Assembly: GCA_902729315.2 (NCBI GenBank)
Contig: LR746272.1
Span: 1,054,001 to 1,118,000, forward strand
DNA from: Spirodela intermedia
Lineage: Eukaryota; Streptophyta; Magnoliopsida; Alismatales; Araceae
DNA length: 64,000 nt
Direction: 5' to 3'
Below the pieces are notes generated by a model. It was not told the origin of the DNA. It saw nothing but the letters and a program-made list of their open reading frames with translations, and searched no databases. Position 1 is the stretch's first letter; every line of letters starts with the position of its first letter. This document shows positions 23,946-35,027 of the stretch, in pieces. Both the position numbers and the translations under genes were made by a program.

Positions 23946-26508
23946 ATGGGGGGGCTGGCGGCGGCGGCGGAGCTTGCGGGGCCCTTGGAAATGCTTCCTC
24001 CGGTGGATTTCTGCTGCGCTTACGGCTCCTCCCTGCTGCCCAACAGCGACAGCAAGGTCGGGTCTCTCCTTCTGAGCTCGGAAGCTTCGTTTCTGTCTTC
24101 TCACCCCCTCGGCCTTGGATTCCCAGTCGGCCATGGTGGATTACATCTTGGGCGTCTCGGATCCCGTTCAGTGGCATTCTGAGGTACGAATCCCTCTCGC
24201 CGAGGCTGGATTACGTCTGTTACTGCCCCCGGGATCTTTGACTTTTTCGTGGATTGCTGTCGCCGGTGAACGAAACTCAGAACCTGGAGAGGAACAGGCA
24301 CCATTACGCTTCGTGGATGGCTCGCCTCGGCCCGAAGACGGTAGGGTTCTTGGGACCGTCCCGTTTGGGTCTCCCTTCTCTTCGCCGATCGGAGTTCGTC
24401 GTCGTCCTGTTAAAGCTCTCGGGGCCGTTCGTTGATTCAGATCACTCGAGTTGCAGATGGGATCGGCGTGGGGGTTCACTTCAATCCCTTCGTCCAGTGG
24501 AGCGACAAGGTCTGATTCTCTGCTATCCCTGGAGAGCGCTCGCAGTTTCTGATCATTCGGACTCTCTCTCTCTCTCTCACTCAGTTCCTTGACTTTGGAT
24601 CTTTAATCCTTCTAGATGATCAAGTATGGAGTTGTACGGATGCAAGATCTAGCTCGGGATGTGCTGACTTGGGACAGATTCTATCTGAGTGGCCGCTTGC
24701 AGAAACCTGTAGGTTTGATCTCCTGAGCTCTGCTTCTTTTTAAAAAAAAAAGATTCTTTTTTCCTGGAGTTTTGACGGATTTAGTTGGTGAAATATATTG
24801 CGGCCAATCGAAAACAATCGATGGTTTTTGTTAGAATTTTTAATTATAAAAAAAATTCCTTGTGCTTGAAAAAAATTAAAATTTTAAAAGACATTATATT
24901 TACTGAATGACTGTAAATAGATTAGGTGATGCACCATTGACCTTCTCTTGCTCCCGCCACTCTGCCAGGTTCAGATCCTCATTGACAATTATGATATTGG
25001 GAAGGTCAACGAAGTCAACCTAAAGGCAGCAACTGCCGCCGCCTTACTTCTCTCAGAACCTGAGTTCACAGAGGTTTGATCGATAATCGTTGAACAGCTG
25101 CTGTAGAAATTTATAGAAATATTTGATTCTTCTCATGAACATTGCAGAACATTTATAGAAAATCTTCTTCCTTTTTTTCTTTTTTTTTTCCACCGATGAA
25201 CAGGAGGAGTTGTATTCAAAAATATGCAGCCTCTCATACATGGGCGACCTGCGGATGCTATTTGCGGAAGACAAGAACAAGGTCAACCCCCCCCCCTCCC
25301 CCCCCACCCCTCTGACCTTGACTCTCATACCTGGCAGAGACGACAGCTGGATAACGGCCCCAATGATCAGAGGTTTAGGATGAGGGGGGGGGGGGGGGTT
25401 TAGACTTTGGATGAACCACAATCCAGAAGATATTAGTGATACAAAAATGGGCATCTGAAGATTATGAGAAATCTCTGGAGTATGTTCTTGATGTGGGATG
25501 GCTCGAATGATCCAAAGTTTTGCCTGCTTTATTATTCAGAATTGGTGAAAAATATAGATGAAATCAACCAAGACCAGACCAAATTAGTAATCCAGTAGAA
25601 CCCATGTGATGAAGATCATGAGGAGTGAATGAGAAAGATTTGGATGAGCATGTTCTTGATGATTAATATATATATATAATTTTATTTTTATTTTTTTCGG
25701 AATGGGATCATGAATGAAAGAAGAGGAACCTTGGGGAGAGATCCGTTTACTGAATCATCTGGTTCTTGGTTTGAAAAGATTGTGATCAGACTTTGGGAAA
25801 TCGGAAAAAAATAGGACTAGCTGGAGGATCTGTTCAAGAAATGTGTGCCAGAGAGAGAACCTCGTCTTCTGATGATTCTCGGGAATCTCTGTGCTCGACC
25901 TTCTCGCTCCTCTCTCCTCTCTCTGATCTTCGTGGTCAGCTATAACAGGTGAAAAAAATAGTCAGAGGAAGCTCGGGGGCTTTCCAGGAGATGTACAGAC
26001 CATTCATAGTGGAGTACCTCATCGAGGGGCAGCTGCTCGAGTTGTCGGACAGTGCCCACCAGATGGCTTTCAGACAGGTCAGCCTCTGGGTTTCTACCAA
26101 AGTCAACGGAGGTCCGCCCACTCGGCCTCTCAAGCATTTTGACTTTGCAGGACTGCGGATTGGCTGCTACGCGGTCGCTCTTCTCGTCTCTGCCATGGGC
26201 GGCTCAGTGGCGGCTGGAGAAGTCTGGCCCAGGTGACCTGGCTTTTCCCTTTCTTTAGCGCGAGAGAGAGAGAGAGAGAGAGAGAGGTGCTTGAAGCTTT
26301 AGAGATCTTGGTAGTTGCAGGTGGAGAAGTAGCCGCTGCAGCAAGAGCGGAGGCTGCGGGCTGGACAAGGAGGGCATTGAGGCGGCGGGTGATGGTTTCA
26401 AGCGCGCGGCAGGCGGTGTCCGGGCTGCTTGCAGCTGGTGGGGTCAACGCGGCTCGGTATCTCGGGAAGAAGATAAATAAGGCGTGGAGATCATCCCGGG
26501 GATCTTAA
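23946..26508 (+). CDS. TAM41: mitochondrial phosphatidate cytidylyltransferase TAM41 (MMP37 family)
   Basis: Ten exons: 23946-24056, 24127-24183, 24281-24340, 24441-24509, 24616-24708, 24969-25073, 25204-25281, 25949-26077, 26151-26232, 26321-26508; 323 residues, close to the family norm. TAM41 makes CDP-diacylglycerol from phosphatidic acid and CTP on the matrix side of the inner mitochondrial membrane, the first step towards cardiolipin. Visible signatures: the nucleotidyltransferase-like AYGSSLL (about 25) with downstream MVDYILGV (about 40); DPVQWHSENLERNRHHYA; VHFNPFVQW; the block LLSEPEFTEEELYSKICSLS; and IVEYLIEGQLLELSDS. No classical presequence is obvious; the first 15 residues are small and hydrophobic. 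Protein from earlier in-frame codons is not supported because GA repeats fill the leader. The stop codon touches a 130-bp tandem array. Confidence 0.93.
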
Positions 26509-27010
26509 GACGTTGACCAAGAATACGATTTTCTCACCATTGCTGACAAATAATTATCAGACTCTGCGATCTCTTTTTCATTATCTCCAGAATTTCGGGG
26601 GTCAATTTATACGTCCGCGGAGATAATCACGGTGCTTATGAGACGTTGACCAAGAATACGGTTTTCTCACCATGGCTGACAGATAATAACCAGACCCTTG
26701 GATCTCTTTTTAATTATCTCCAGCATTCTTGGGGTCAATTGATACGCCAGCGGAGATAATCACGGGTATCATGAGACGTTGACCAAGAGTACGATTTTCT
26801 CACCATGCCTAACAGACGATCATCAGACCCTGCGAGATCTTTATCTCCAGAATTTCGGGGTCAATTGATACGCCAGCGGAGATAATCACGGGGTTCTTGA
26901 GACGTTGACCAGGAATACGATTTTCTCACCATGGCGTACAGACGATCAACAGACCCTGCGAGATATTTTCGATTTTCTCCAGAATTTTGGATCCGCCGAT
27001 GTTTGATCTT
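26509..27010 (+). repeat. tandem array of four ~130-bp units
   Basis: Four direct copies begin at 26509, 26642, 26774 and 26900 with GACGTTGACCAAGAATACG (copies 3 and 4 differ by one base). Each continues through TTTTCTCACCAT, a variable middle, then TATCTCCAG, GGGGTCAAT and GGAGATAATCACGG; the last copy is truncated. Spacing is 133, 132 and 126 bp. The array starts directly after the TAM41 stop codon, so copy one lies in its 3' UTR or overlaps its poly(A) region. Confidence 0.9.
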
Positions 27011-27169
27011 CGACCTCATCTTAAAAGTTTTCACCTACTTTATATAAATAGTGGATATGGATTTATCAAATTACTTGAATAACGCTTGTCATTTCGTGAT
27101 CTTACTGCCGTAATTTGACCGCCTGAAACTTCTGCAAATTATAAGAAGACGAGGTGTAAACGCCGAAGA

Positions 27170-27890
27170 AATCTGACTCCCGATCTCGAAGGTAACAACG
27201 AGAAGCAAGGGTGGGAAAAGCATATACAAAATAAACCGTCACGATGAAATAATTATCGGAAAAGAAATTAATGAATCAAGCAACAAATAAATTGGGGGAA
27301 ATATGAAAAGGAGATTTCTGAGCACTTGAATGCAGAAGTCAAATTTGTTGATCTGACAAATGCCAGAATATTTAGCTCAATCTCGTTTCTCGGCAATGTA
27401 CAGCGCCAGATACGCCAGAGAATGAAGCGCATCGGAGACTCTAATTGGTTGCCTTCAGCTTTCGGACCTGCGCAGTTATGCACTCAGATCTGTTCTCGAC
27501 AGCACGGGAGCCCCGACGCTCCCAAGATCTGATCGGAGATCAGGGAGAATCAGCAGAGAGACTGAACACGATCCAGCAGCAATAAACACAAAAAAAAAAA
27601 AAGTTTCTGAAACGATGAATCATATCGACAGCGGAAAAGATTCACCGGAACGGCAAACATAGATCTGTAGGCTCAGATGCAATAGTTATAGGATATCCAC
27701 AAAATCCCCCATTACGGAGATATCAGAGTTTGATGGTATCAATGCGAAACATCACGGCCAGATCCAGCCATCACCGGTGGAAAATCAAAGAAAAAGAACC
27801 AGAGACTTTCGACCTAAGAACGGAATAGAAGCACTGTGCGCTGTCTGTAGACGAGCTCGGCCGAATGCTGAAACGAATAAAAAGAGCTAG
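27170..27890 (-). other. possible non-coding transcript with TATA promoter
   Basis: On the minus strand CTATATAAAT (27920 to 27911) forms a good TATA box after a GC-rich promoter-like stretch (27930-27970). The next 700 bases downstream have no reading frame longer than about 70 codons, yet are moderately GC-balanced and free of microsatellites. The longest frame (27483-27268) has no recognised motif. It could be a non-coding RNA gene, a small RNA host gene or a small-peptide gene. I cannot identify it. Confidence 0.25.
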
Positions 27891-27910
27891 GATACTAAAG
27901 CACGGAGGGA

Positions 27911-27920
27911 ATTTATATAG
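27911..27920 (-). promoter_or_regulatory. TATA box of unidentified transcript
   Basis: CTATATAAAT on the minus strand, with no recognised protein-coding gene in the following 1.4 kb. Confidence 0.4.
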
Positions 27921-28088
27921 CTTCCAGGGAGAAGCCCTAACGGGGGTCACCCATCGGACGGCTGGGATCGTTAGCCAAAATCTTCATTTTTTAATTATAA
28001 ATCTTCATATTTTTAATGGCACTCTCTCTCTCTCTCCCTACTAGCCCAAAATATTATTATTTAATTATAAATCTTCATTTTTTTAATT

Positions 28089-28089
28089 G

Positions 28090-28148
<59 letters not shown>

Positions 28149-28216
28149 AGAGAGGGGATGAGGGAGAAAGGGCCAGCAGCAGCGAGAGGGGAGAGAGAGA
28201 GAGAGAGAGAGAGAGA
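28089..28216 (+). repeat. (CT)n and (GA)n inverted pair
   Basis: CT runs at 28089-28145 are followed 48 bases later by a GA run at 28193-28216. The two could pair as a long imperfect hairpin. The flanking 27990-28090 is AT-rich and contains two near copies of ATTATAAATCTTCAT, so local duplication is likely. Confidence 0.8.
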
Positions 28217-28448
28217 ATGTGAATATTGTAATAAATATTTTACCGTAAATAATAAAAACCGCATAATTTAGTAGAAACAGCTTATTATTTTGAGCAAATT
28301 ACACATGCGAGCCATAGCAACGCCCGAAAATTAAATTCTAGAAAAGGGATATATACGCCGACAAGAGGCCATTTTTTGAAGGGAGGGAAAAAAATTACTT
28401 GGAAGGTTGACCTCTGCTGTTCTTGGGGGGAAATGGGGGGGAAGGGGA

Positions 28449-28695
28449 TCAGGGTTGACTTGATGGGAGCTTGACGAGGATGGAGTGCTCCGGCTTGTGG
28501 TCGCATTCGAAGTCCAGATGGACGAAGGCCCGCTCCACCTCGGGGAGCTCTTCGATCTTTATCTGCAGCGACTCCCCGATGGCGTGGGCCTCCTTCAGGG
28601 GAAGGTCTTCGGGGAGCTCAATGTCAACCTGCCATTTTTGGTAAAAATGAATCAATAATAAATACATGCGCAGTAAAACTTTACTCGAAGAGATC

Positions 28696-28746
<51 letters not shown>

Positions 28747-31338
28747 GTCTTCTGGTGAAGGGTTGACCACGCTGACCTCGACAAAGTAGAGAACACCAAA
28801 TGTGTATGCTCGCACGGTGTCGACCCGCTTTATTTCGGGATGATGCATGATGACCAGATAAGTCAACTTCTGCAGCATCTCAGGAGGGGCCGACTGGCCA
28901 ACAAGAGAAACTGCAAGAACGACATTCAGATCAGGCGTTGACCGAGAAATGCGTCCCTGGTTGGTCAATTATGCCAGACTGTTTTCTCCTAGGAAATCAT
29001 CTCAGGGTGACCACATCCTCATAAACTCACAGAACTAACGGAGATCTCATCCACTTCAAGCATGGTTCCTTTCTCATCCTCATATTTTAAGAGAGAGAAA
29101 GTCACAGAGAGAGAGAGAGAGAGATAGGTCAAGTTTATCTCAACCACGGTCAAGTTGACAAAATGGAAGGGGGGAAGAACAAAATCTACGTCGGATAAAG
29201 GAGAGTGAGAAAGAAAATGCCCTAAACTCACCGGCCATCATTAAATCTAGAGAGAGAGAGAGAGAGAGAGAAAAAAAAAATATCAGAAAATATAAACAAG
29301 AAACGGATATGCTTCCCTTCCACAATTTTTTTTATAAAATAAGGTAAATAAAAACACATGGGCGTGGAAGAAAAACCTGCGTTCTCCAGCACGGTTCCAG
29401 ACCAGTTGGTGATTGTGTAGACAGCGAGGATGATTGCACCAACGGGATCGATCCACCAGAAGAACTTATCCCCAAGAACAGCGGCCGCCAATCCGACTAC
29501 ATTAGTCACCACATCGAAATAATGATCCTATAAAAAGAAAAAAGTTGACATTTTTATGCAATATTTATAGCAATCTCGGGGATTCGAGCTCGAGGGCCGG
29601 GTGAGGAAACCTTGGCGTAGGCACGGACGATCTTGTTTCCCGAGCTCCTGCAGTAAATCCAGAGGGCGAGTTTGACCACAGTCGCGGTCAACATGATGGA
29701 ATACAACCATATGAGCTGCTCCCCGGTCATCTTCTTGGCCGGTTCGTCTTGGATCAGCTGCTCCACGGCCCGTACCAGAACCTGAAAACCTGCAGGGAAT
29801 ACGAAGTGAAACGGCAGATCTCTTGAACTCTCCGGGCCGACAGACTCCGGGCAACGAAATCATATGAAATTTTCTCGGTTCCTGTAGATCCACTATAGAA
29901 ACATCGATCAAATATCACACATGAAATCATGAGCATGGTTCGGACGTCTCCAGCATGCTTGAAGCTACTAGAGGCGAAGTTGGGGAGATGCTTGCCTAGC
30001 GTAGCCATAATAGCAGCGAAAATGATGATGCCCACTGGTTGCACGCGCAGCTTGCCGATTGGGTACTTGTAGATGTTGATGCTCTTCATCGACAGATGAG
30101 TGAACCAAAGAATGCCACCCGCCATGAGATCCAGCAACGAATCGAGAGTTGAAGCAGCGATGGCGAGCGAACCGCTTCTTACTGTCGCATAAATCTGCAA
30201 TCATCGTGGACAAATGGGTATTGGCCACGTATGCATGTATGCTCTTGGTCGCAGCCCTGTATGACAAGGTAAGCAGGAAGGGAGAGAGATGGAGGTTGAC
30301 CTTGAATATCAGCAGAACTACATTTGCATAATTGGACACCTTCATTGCAAATTCATTATTCATTTCTTCTTCCAGATCGTCAATCACATCGTTGACCGCT
30401 CCCTCCAACAGGTCAACCTCCTCAAATGACCTGAGAGTGGCAAACTGCCTTTCATAGTATTCCTTCTCGCCTGTTATGAACATCCCACATGAGAGAAACG
30501 TTCAAACTGGAAATAACCAACAAGCAAGAGGAAGACCCAATCTATTTGTTCAGAGACGCAGAATTAGAACAGCTCGCATCATCTCTGGTTAATCGTCCCA
30601 GAAGGGAATATCACTTGGTCTTTCGGTAAGGAAGGAACTCAACGAATAAATCAGAGCTCAGTCTGAGTTGACCAATTATGTCGATTCGCCAATCAACCAA
30701 AGTCAAAATCGTTTCATAAATGCGCAGTACCAGAACATGGAGGTGAAAATCATCCCTACTTTCTTCCACTAAAAAGCATGCCACAGTGATCAATAGCTGT
30801 TGGTTGGGGATTTTGAGCTACGTTTATGAACCAACCTTCTAATTCTCAGAATATGAATCATGGTATTCGAGAAAAATGCCAAAAAAAGGGGAAAAAACAC
30901 AGGCATCAACCCAACAATATCCAGGCTAAAAAAAAAGACTGATAAATATTGCATCCTTGTACACAAAACTTGGAGCTACTATGTGATCTAGAAACATGGA
31001 TAGTTCGCATTCTCTTCTGTAAGGCATCTCATCAACAGGGTTTGCAGAAAGCATGCGGATCAATGCTGGAGAACTGAAAACGAGGAATAAAGTTCTTCCC
31101 ACAAGCAAATGACTAGCTCTGATTGTAAATAGGAAAGAGAGAAACCAGAATCTCCAGATGATAGAGCGAGAGAGCGAGAGAGGAGCCAAAACAACAGAGA
31201 AGCCATGGGCGAAAGCCACAGACATGGAAGGTGACGAGCGAACGGCGGAAGCAACGGGGCACATCTCATCCGACCATGAAGCGCCGATTGGATTTTCTAG
31301 ATCCACTCAGCACACCAAGAGATAGATAATAGATAGAT

Positions 31339-31386
<48 letters not shown>

Positions 31387-31784
31387 CTTTCCGATCGAGT
31401 GCGCCGAAAAAAGTAGGGCATCGCTCACCGCATCCAGGGAAAAAGCTGGGAATCATCTCGGTGGGGAAAGAAAGCAAACAGTGTAAAGATCCTCCAAGGG
31501 AGAGGACCAGAAAGTCAGAAGATGGAGCTCCACCGCCGGAGTGGCGGCGGGGGGCCTTCAGGGAGAAGAATCCCACAATAGAAGATACCTTCGATGAGTC
31601 CCGACGTGCGGGAAATGTCGATGAAGAAGGGTTTCTCCGGGTCAACGCCCGGGCGGACCTTCTCCGGAAGGCGGGACACAAAGTCGCCGCGCAGATTCCC
31701 CGATCGCCATCTCCGACACCCGCCCAGCTCCTTCTGCCCCAGCAGCGGCGCCTTTATCTCCTCCATCCGGCCGCTGCTCTCCAT
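28449..31784 (-). CDS. Mn-type cation diffusion facilitator (metal tolerance protein, MTP9/10-like)
   Basis: Minus-strand exons: 31784-31589, 30470-30301, 30194-29996, 29789-29611, 29527-29377, 28910-28777 and 28628-28449; 402 residues, normal for the family. CDF proteins exchange divalent metal for protons across endomembranes; this subgroup carries mainly Mn2+ into Golgi, prevacuolar or vacuolar compartments. Both Mn-CDF metal-site DxxxD motifs are present: DSLLD in the second membrane helix (exon 3) and DHYFD in the fifth (start of exon 5). Other markers are the DLLAG-like turn [27 protein letters not shown], and the C-terminal cytosolic domain with [12 protein letters not shown]. Sequence around [20 protein letters not shown] fits the MTP9/MTP10 branch better than MTP11 or MTP8. 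Intron 3 (29995-29790) starts with GC. Intron 1 carries a long AG repeat and intron 6 lies just 5' of a TA/GA compound repeat. An earlier Met is absent; a second Met at residue 7 is an alternative start. Confidence 0.95.
28692..28745 (+). repeat. (TA)n(GA)n compound microsatellite in MTP intron 6
   Basis: About 13 TA units pass directly into about 12 GA units. It lies in the intron between the last two exons of the metal tolerance gene. Confidence 0.85.
31337..31380 (+). repeat. (AG)n microsatellite in MTP intron 1
   Basis: GATAGATA units grade into a long AG run inside the 1.1-kb first intron of the metal tolerance gene. Confidence 0.85.
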
Positions 31785-34700
31785 CTGCCCACTACAGAGC
31801 GGAGAAAGACCTGATACCCTCCAGAATCCTCTTCCCTTCCTCCTCCTCCCCCGCCGCTACAGCATCTCCTCGGATGTCCCTTCTTCCTCCTCTTCTTCTT
31901 CTTCTTCCGTCTTCCCTCATCAAGTGGTGCAGAGAGAGCCAAGTGGGAAGAAAAAGTATCCCCATGCACCGAGCGACTGAAATGGGGACCCCCCCCCTTC
32001 TGGGCATCATGAGAGGTGTTGACCAGATCGAGAACGGCGCGAGCATACAACGCCGCTCGCGACGGCAGCGGACCGCTGGCCATCACGCTTGTGACGGGCC
32101 AAGCGTATGCGTACAAAGAGACGGCGAAAGGATGGAACATCGGGGGCCGAAGACGTTGACTTTGGCCATCAGCATCAAATCATCAACTGAAATCGATACC
32201 TCATTTAGAAACCGACGAAACACTCATATCAAGAGACGAATCCGGAAAACTCGCGGATGATATTCGAATAACCCACAGAAAAACGAACGACACCGTAACT
32301 CTTTATCAAATGAGGACCCCGAAATGCGAGGAACCCAAAAGTACTGGCATGATCAAAGTCCTGCGGCATATATAACAAAGAAAGTCAAAGCGTAGAATAA
32401 TGATTTCAGATAAATATTTATTGGCGGGCCGCCAAAAATTATTAATATCAGGCCAGAGGCCGACGTTGACCGAGCCGTCTGGCGGACTTTTTCATGGGCA
32501 TCCGTTGATGTCGCTGATCGGCCTCTGAGATGAATAGGAGGGGGGTTCGTCGTTTAGCTAATTAGTATTCCTTTGTGGGTCATCCATCCATTCATCCACC
32601 AAAAGAAAGGTAGCCAATTGGCTGGGGGCGGCGCTTCAAAGTCTTTGTCTTACATCCTTCAATAATTCTCATTTCGTCAAACTAAATGCTTTTAAACTAA
32701 AACTGGCAAATTTGAAAACTGAAAAATATGCAGTACCTCCAATATATATAAATTTTTACGCAGACATCTTGTCCTTGATAAGAACAGGACACAACCCGTG
32801 CTCGGAGTGGTCACTAGGCTGCATTCATGGCCTTTGCATGCCACCCCTTGCCGCCTGCCGCTGCATTTAATTGCAAGCATACTTTATTATTTTCTCATAT
32901 TATATGTCGTCCTGCTGTTATTTTAATTGTATATTACAGTTTTTTTTTCTCCAACCCAATGCAGGCTTTTCGACTGATTCAAGCTACGGCTGTGTCGCTC
33001 TGGGTCTCCTATGTGGAAGGATAATATCGCTCTCGTTTTCTATACAGAAGTTGATGGGATTAGTTAACCATGTAGGTAGGACTTCAGGTATTAGCAAATG
33101 TAATGCAGTCTACATCTTCTAATCGGGATATCAATTCCCACTTCCTTACTGTGAATAACCCATGTGATCTGATCTCTGAGCAGAATGGAGGCTGGTTCCG
33201 AGATTGCGGCCGGGTCAGCGTGGCGATCGGGGTGGCCAAATGATTCTTCCTGAGACTCTCGACCAGACAAGTAGCATGGCCAACCGAGTCGGCGTCGGAA
33301 TCAGCGCCCGAGTCCGAGTTCATCAAAGTATTATTCAGTTGCGATCTGTTAGAAAACCCTACCGAAGTATACGGCACCTAGCTTGTTCGCCAGCGGAATC
33401 CCCAAATCCCTGCGGCTCGACGAACTTCGAGTTCTCCGGAAAACGACGATCCATCCACACAGGAAGAAGGATGACGGATGACGCGTACGAGAAAACGGAT
33501 GAGCAGAGTTGCGGCGTACCTTTGGACCGTCGCCGCCTCTGCTTCCTCTTCTCGCCGGACGGGCACTCAGCAGAGGACGCAATGTCCAGTTCGTATCTGC
33601 GACGCATTCTGCCACCGCAGTCGAACCTGTGGAAGAACTCTTCCCGCGCCTGCAGCATGGAGCGGCACTCGCCATGGCGGCCACCGGCCGGCGCCAGCAG
33701 CAGATCCACCGTTCCTCCCCAGTCGGCACGGTCGTCTTCCATCCTCACCGATCTCCCCGCTGCGGAGACAAGCGAGTTCCAGAAGTAGCGGAAGGAAGCG
33801 GCAGTTCGAAAGTGAACTCCGGTGGCGCCCAAGGTTGAAGACGAGCGAGGACAATCCTTCCCCGGCTCTCAGTCGCCGCCGTCCATCGGAGACGAAGGCA
33901 TGTCGACAGGGTTTACCTCGATTTTTTGTAACCTCTTTATTTCCGCGTAAAAAGATTCCTTCTTCTAATTTAATTTAATAAACACCAGTAAAATAATATA
34001 ATTATCTCCAAACCCCTCTATTTTGAGATTTATTAATTTACTCATATTTTAGGAGCCTTTAACTCGCGACAAATTACAGTAAATAAAAAAATAATCTTGC
34101 CGTCACCTGCCGGTGACCCAAACCTCCGCTGCTCCGCGCGACCTGGGTCTGCTGGATTCTGTGGGACACGTGGCGCTCCATCGGGCTTCAATTAATGTCC
34201 TACAACGTAAGTATTTATTATCCTTATTTTTAGCAATAATATATCCGTTAAAAACGGCCCTGGGCCATAGAAGGCATGTCTATAGGGCCTGTTCCCGGTC
34301 CGGATCCTTAACGGGTGGTCCTTTCTGGGGGGGCTTGGACCCACCAAGATCTTTCCTTTAAGACATTCCCTCGGAAGGTGGAAAATTTCTTAGTCATACC
34401 CAAGTTGCGTTGACCCCAGTGTAGGGCCCATATAGGAATTAAATAATTTAAATAATGTATTATTTAATTTTCTCATTAATTATCCACGGAACAAGAGATT
34501 TTCGCCCGTTTTTGCTCTAGCAGAACCCGGGAGGACGCTTCTTCCTCCTTGAACCGTTGACCCAATGGGATAAGTCAACTTGTTAGCATGACCTGGTTTG
34601 GCGGCCGGGATGATAAATCGAGGTCAACCCGAGTCGCCTCTATGGCCTTCCTTCGGTTCAAGGCGCTGATGAATAAAAAAATTGCAAAAAATAGTAAAAT

Positions 34701-35027
34701 CTCGAGGTAATTTAGAAAAGTCTCCCAAAATTATATTACATTACCTCTTTATTGAAAAATCCAGAAAACGCGTAAATATATATTTATGTACGATTTAAGT
34801 TCCAGAAAGGAGTATGCGCGTATTTGTCTAAGAATAATTGTGGACAAATGTACAATTCTTACTATAGGCGGTGTGGAATACTATTACGGAAAAACAATGA
34901 AGGTGATTGGAAAATGTTGATCAGTGTCCGATAGATATATTCGGACGCCCCTTTAACCAACCCCAACAAGGAACCTTGGGCGGCGGTGGGCGGCGGAAAG
35001 GGGGAGGAGGATTGGGAGGAACCAGAC
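31785..35027. other. gene-poor region
   Basis: Between the MTP start and the RING gene start I find no recognisable gene. The left part is MTP promoter with CTT/TCC-rich sequence (31.84-31.92 kb). 32.3-33.2 kb is AT-rich with TTGAC motifs. 33.2-33.9 kb is GC-rich and open on both strands (separate entry). 33.9-34.9 kb is AT-rich with nothing recognisable. Confidence 0.5.
33359..33832 (-). other. unresolved GC-rich open region, possible exon
   Basis: A 157-codon frame on the minus strand and a 194-codon frame on the plus strand (33204-33788) overlap. The minus frame contains MEDDRADWGGTVDLLLAP and RMRRRYELDIASSAECPSG, and has a good donor (AAAG followed by GTACGCCG, near 33517) after a basic KRKQRRRRSKG stretch. 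That would be a plausible exon of a small basic protein. I recognise neither frame. GC-rich DNA often gives such paired frames by chance. Confidence 0.2.

Noticed and set aside
28089-28216. CT then GA runs as a possible miRNA-like hairpin
   Set aside because: A simple-sequence inverted pair without a miRNA-like arm; explained by two microsatellites.
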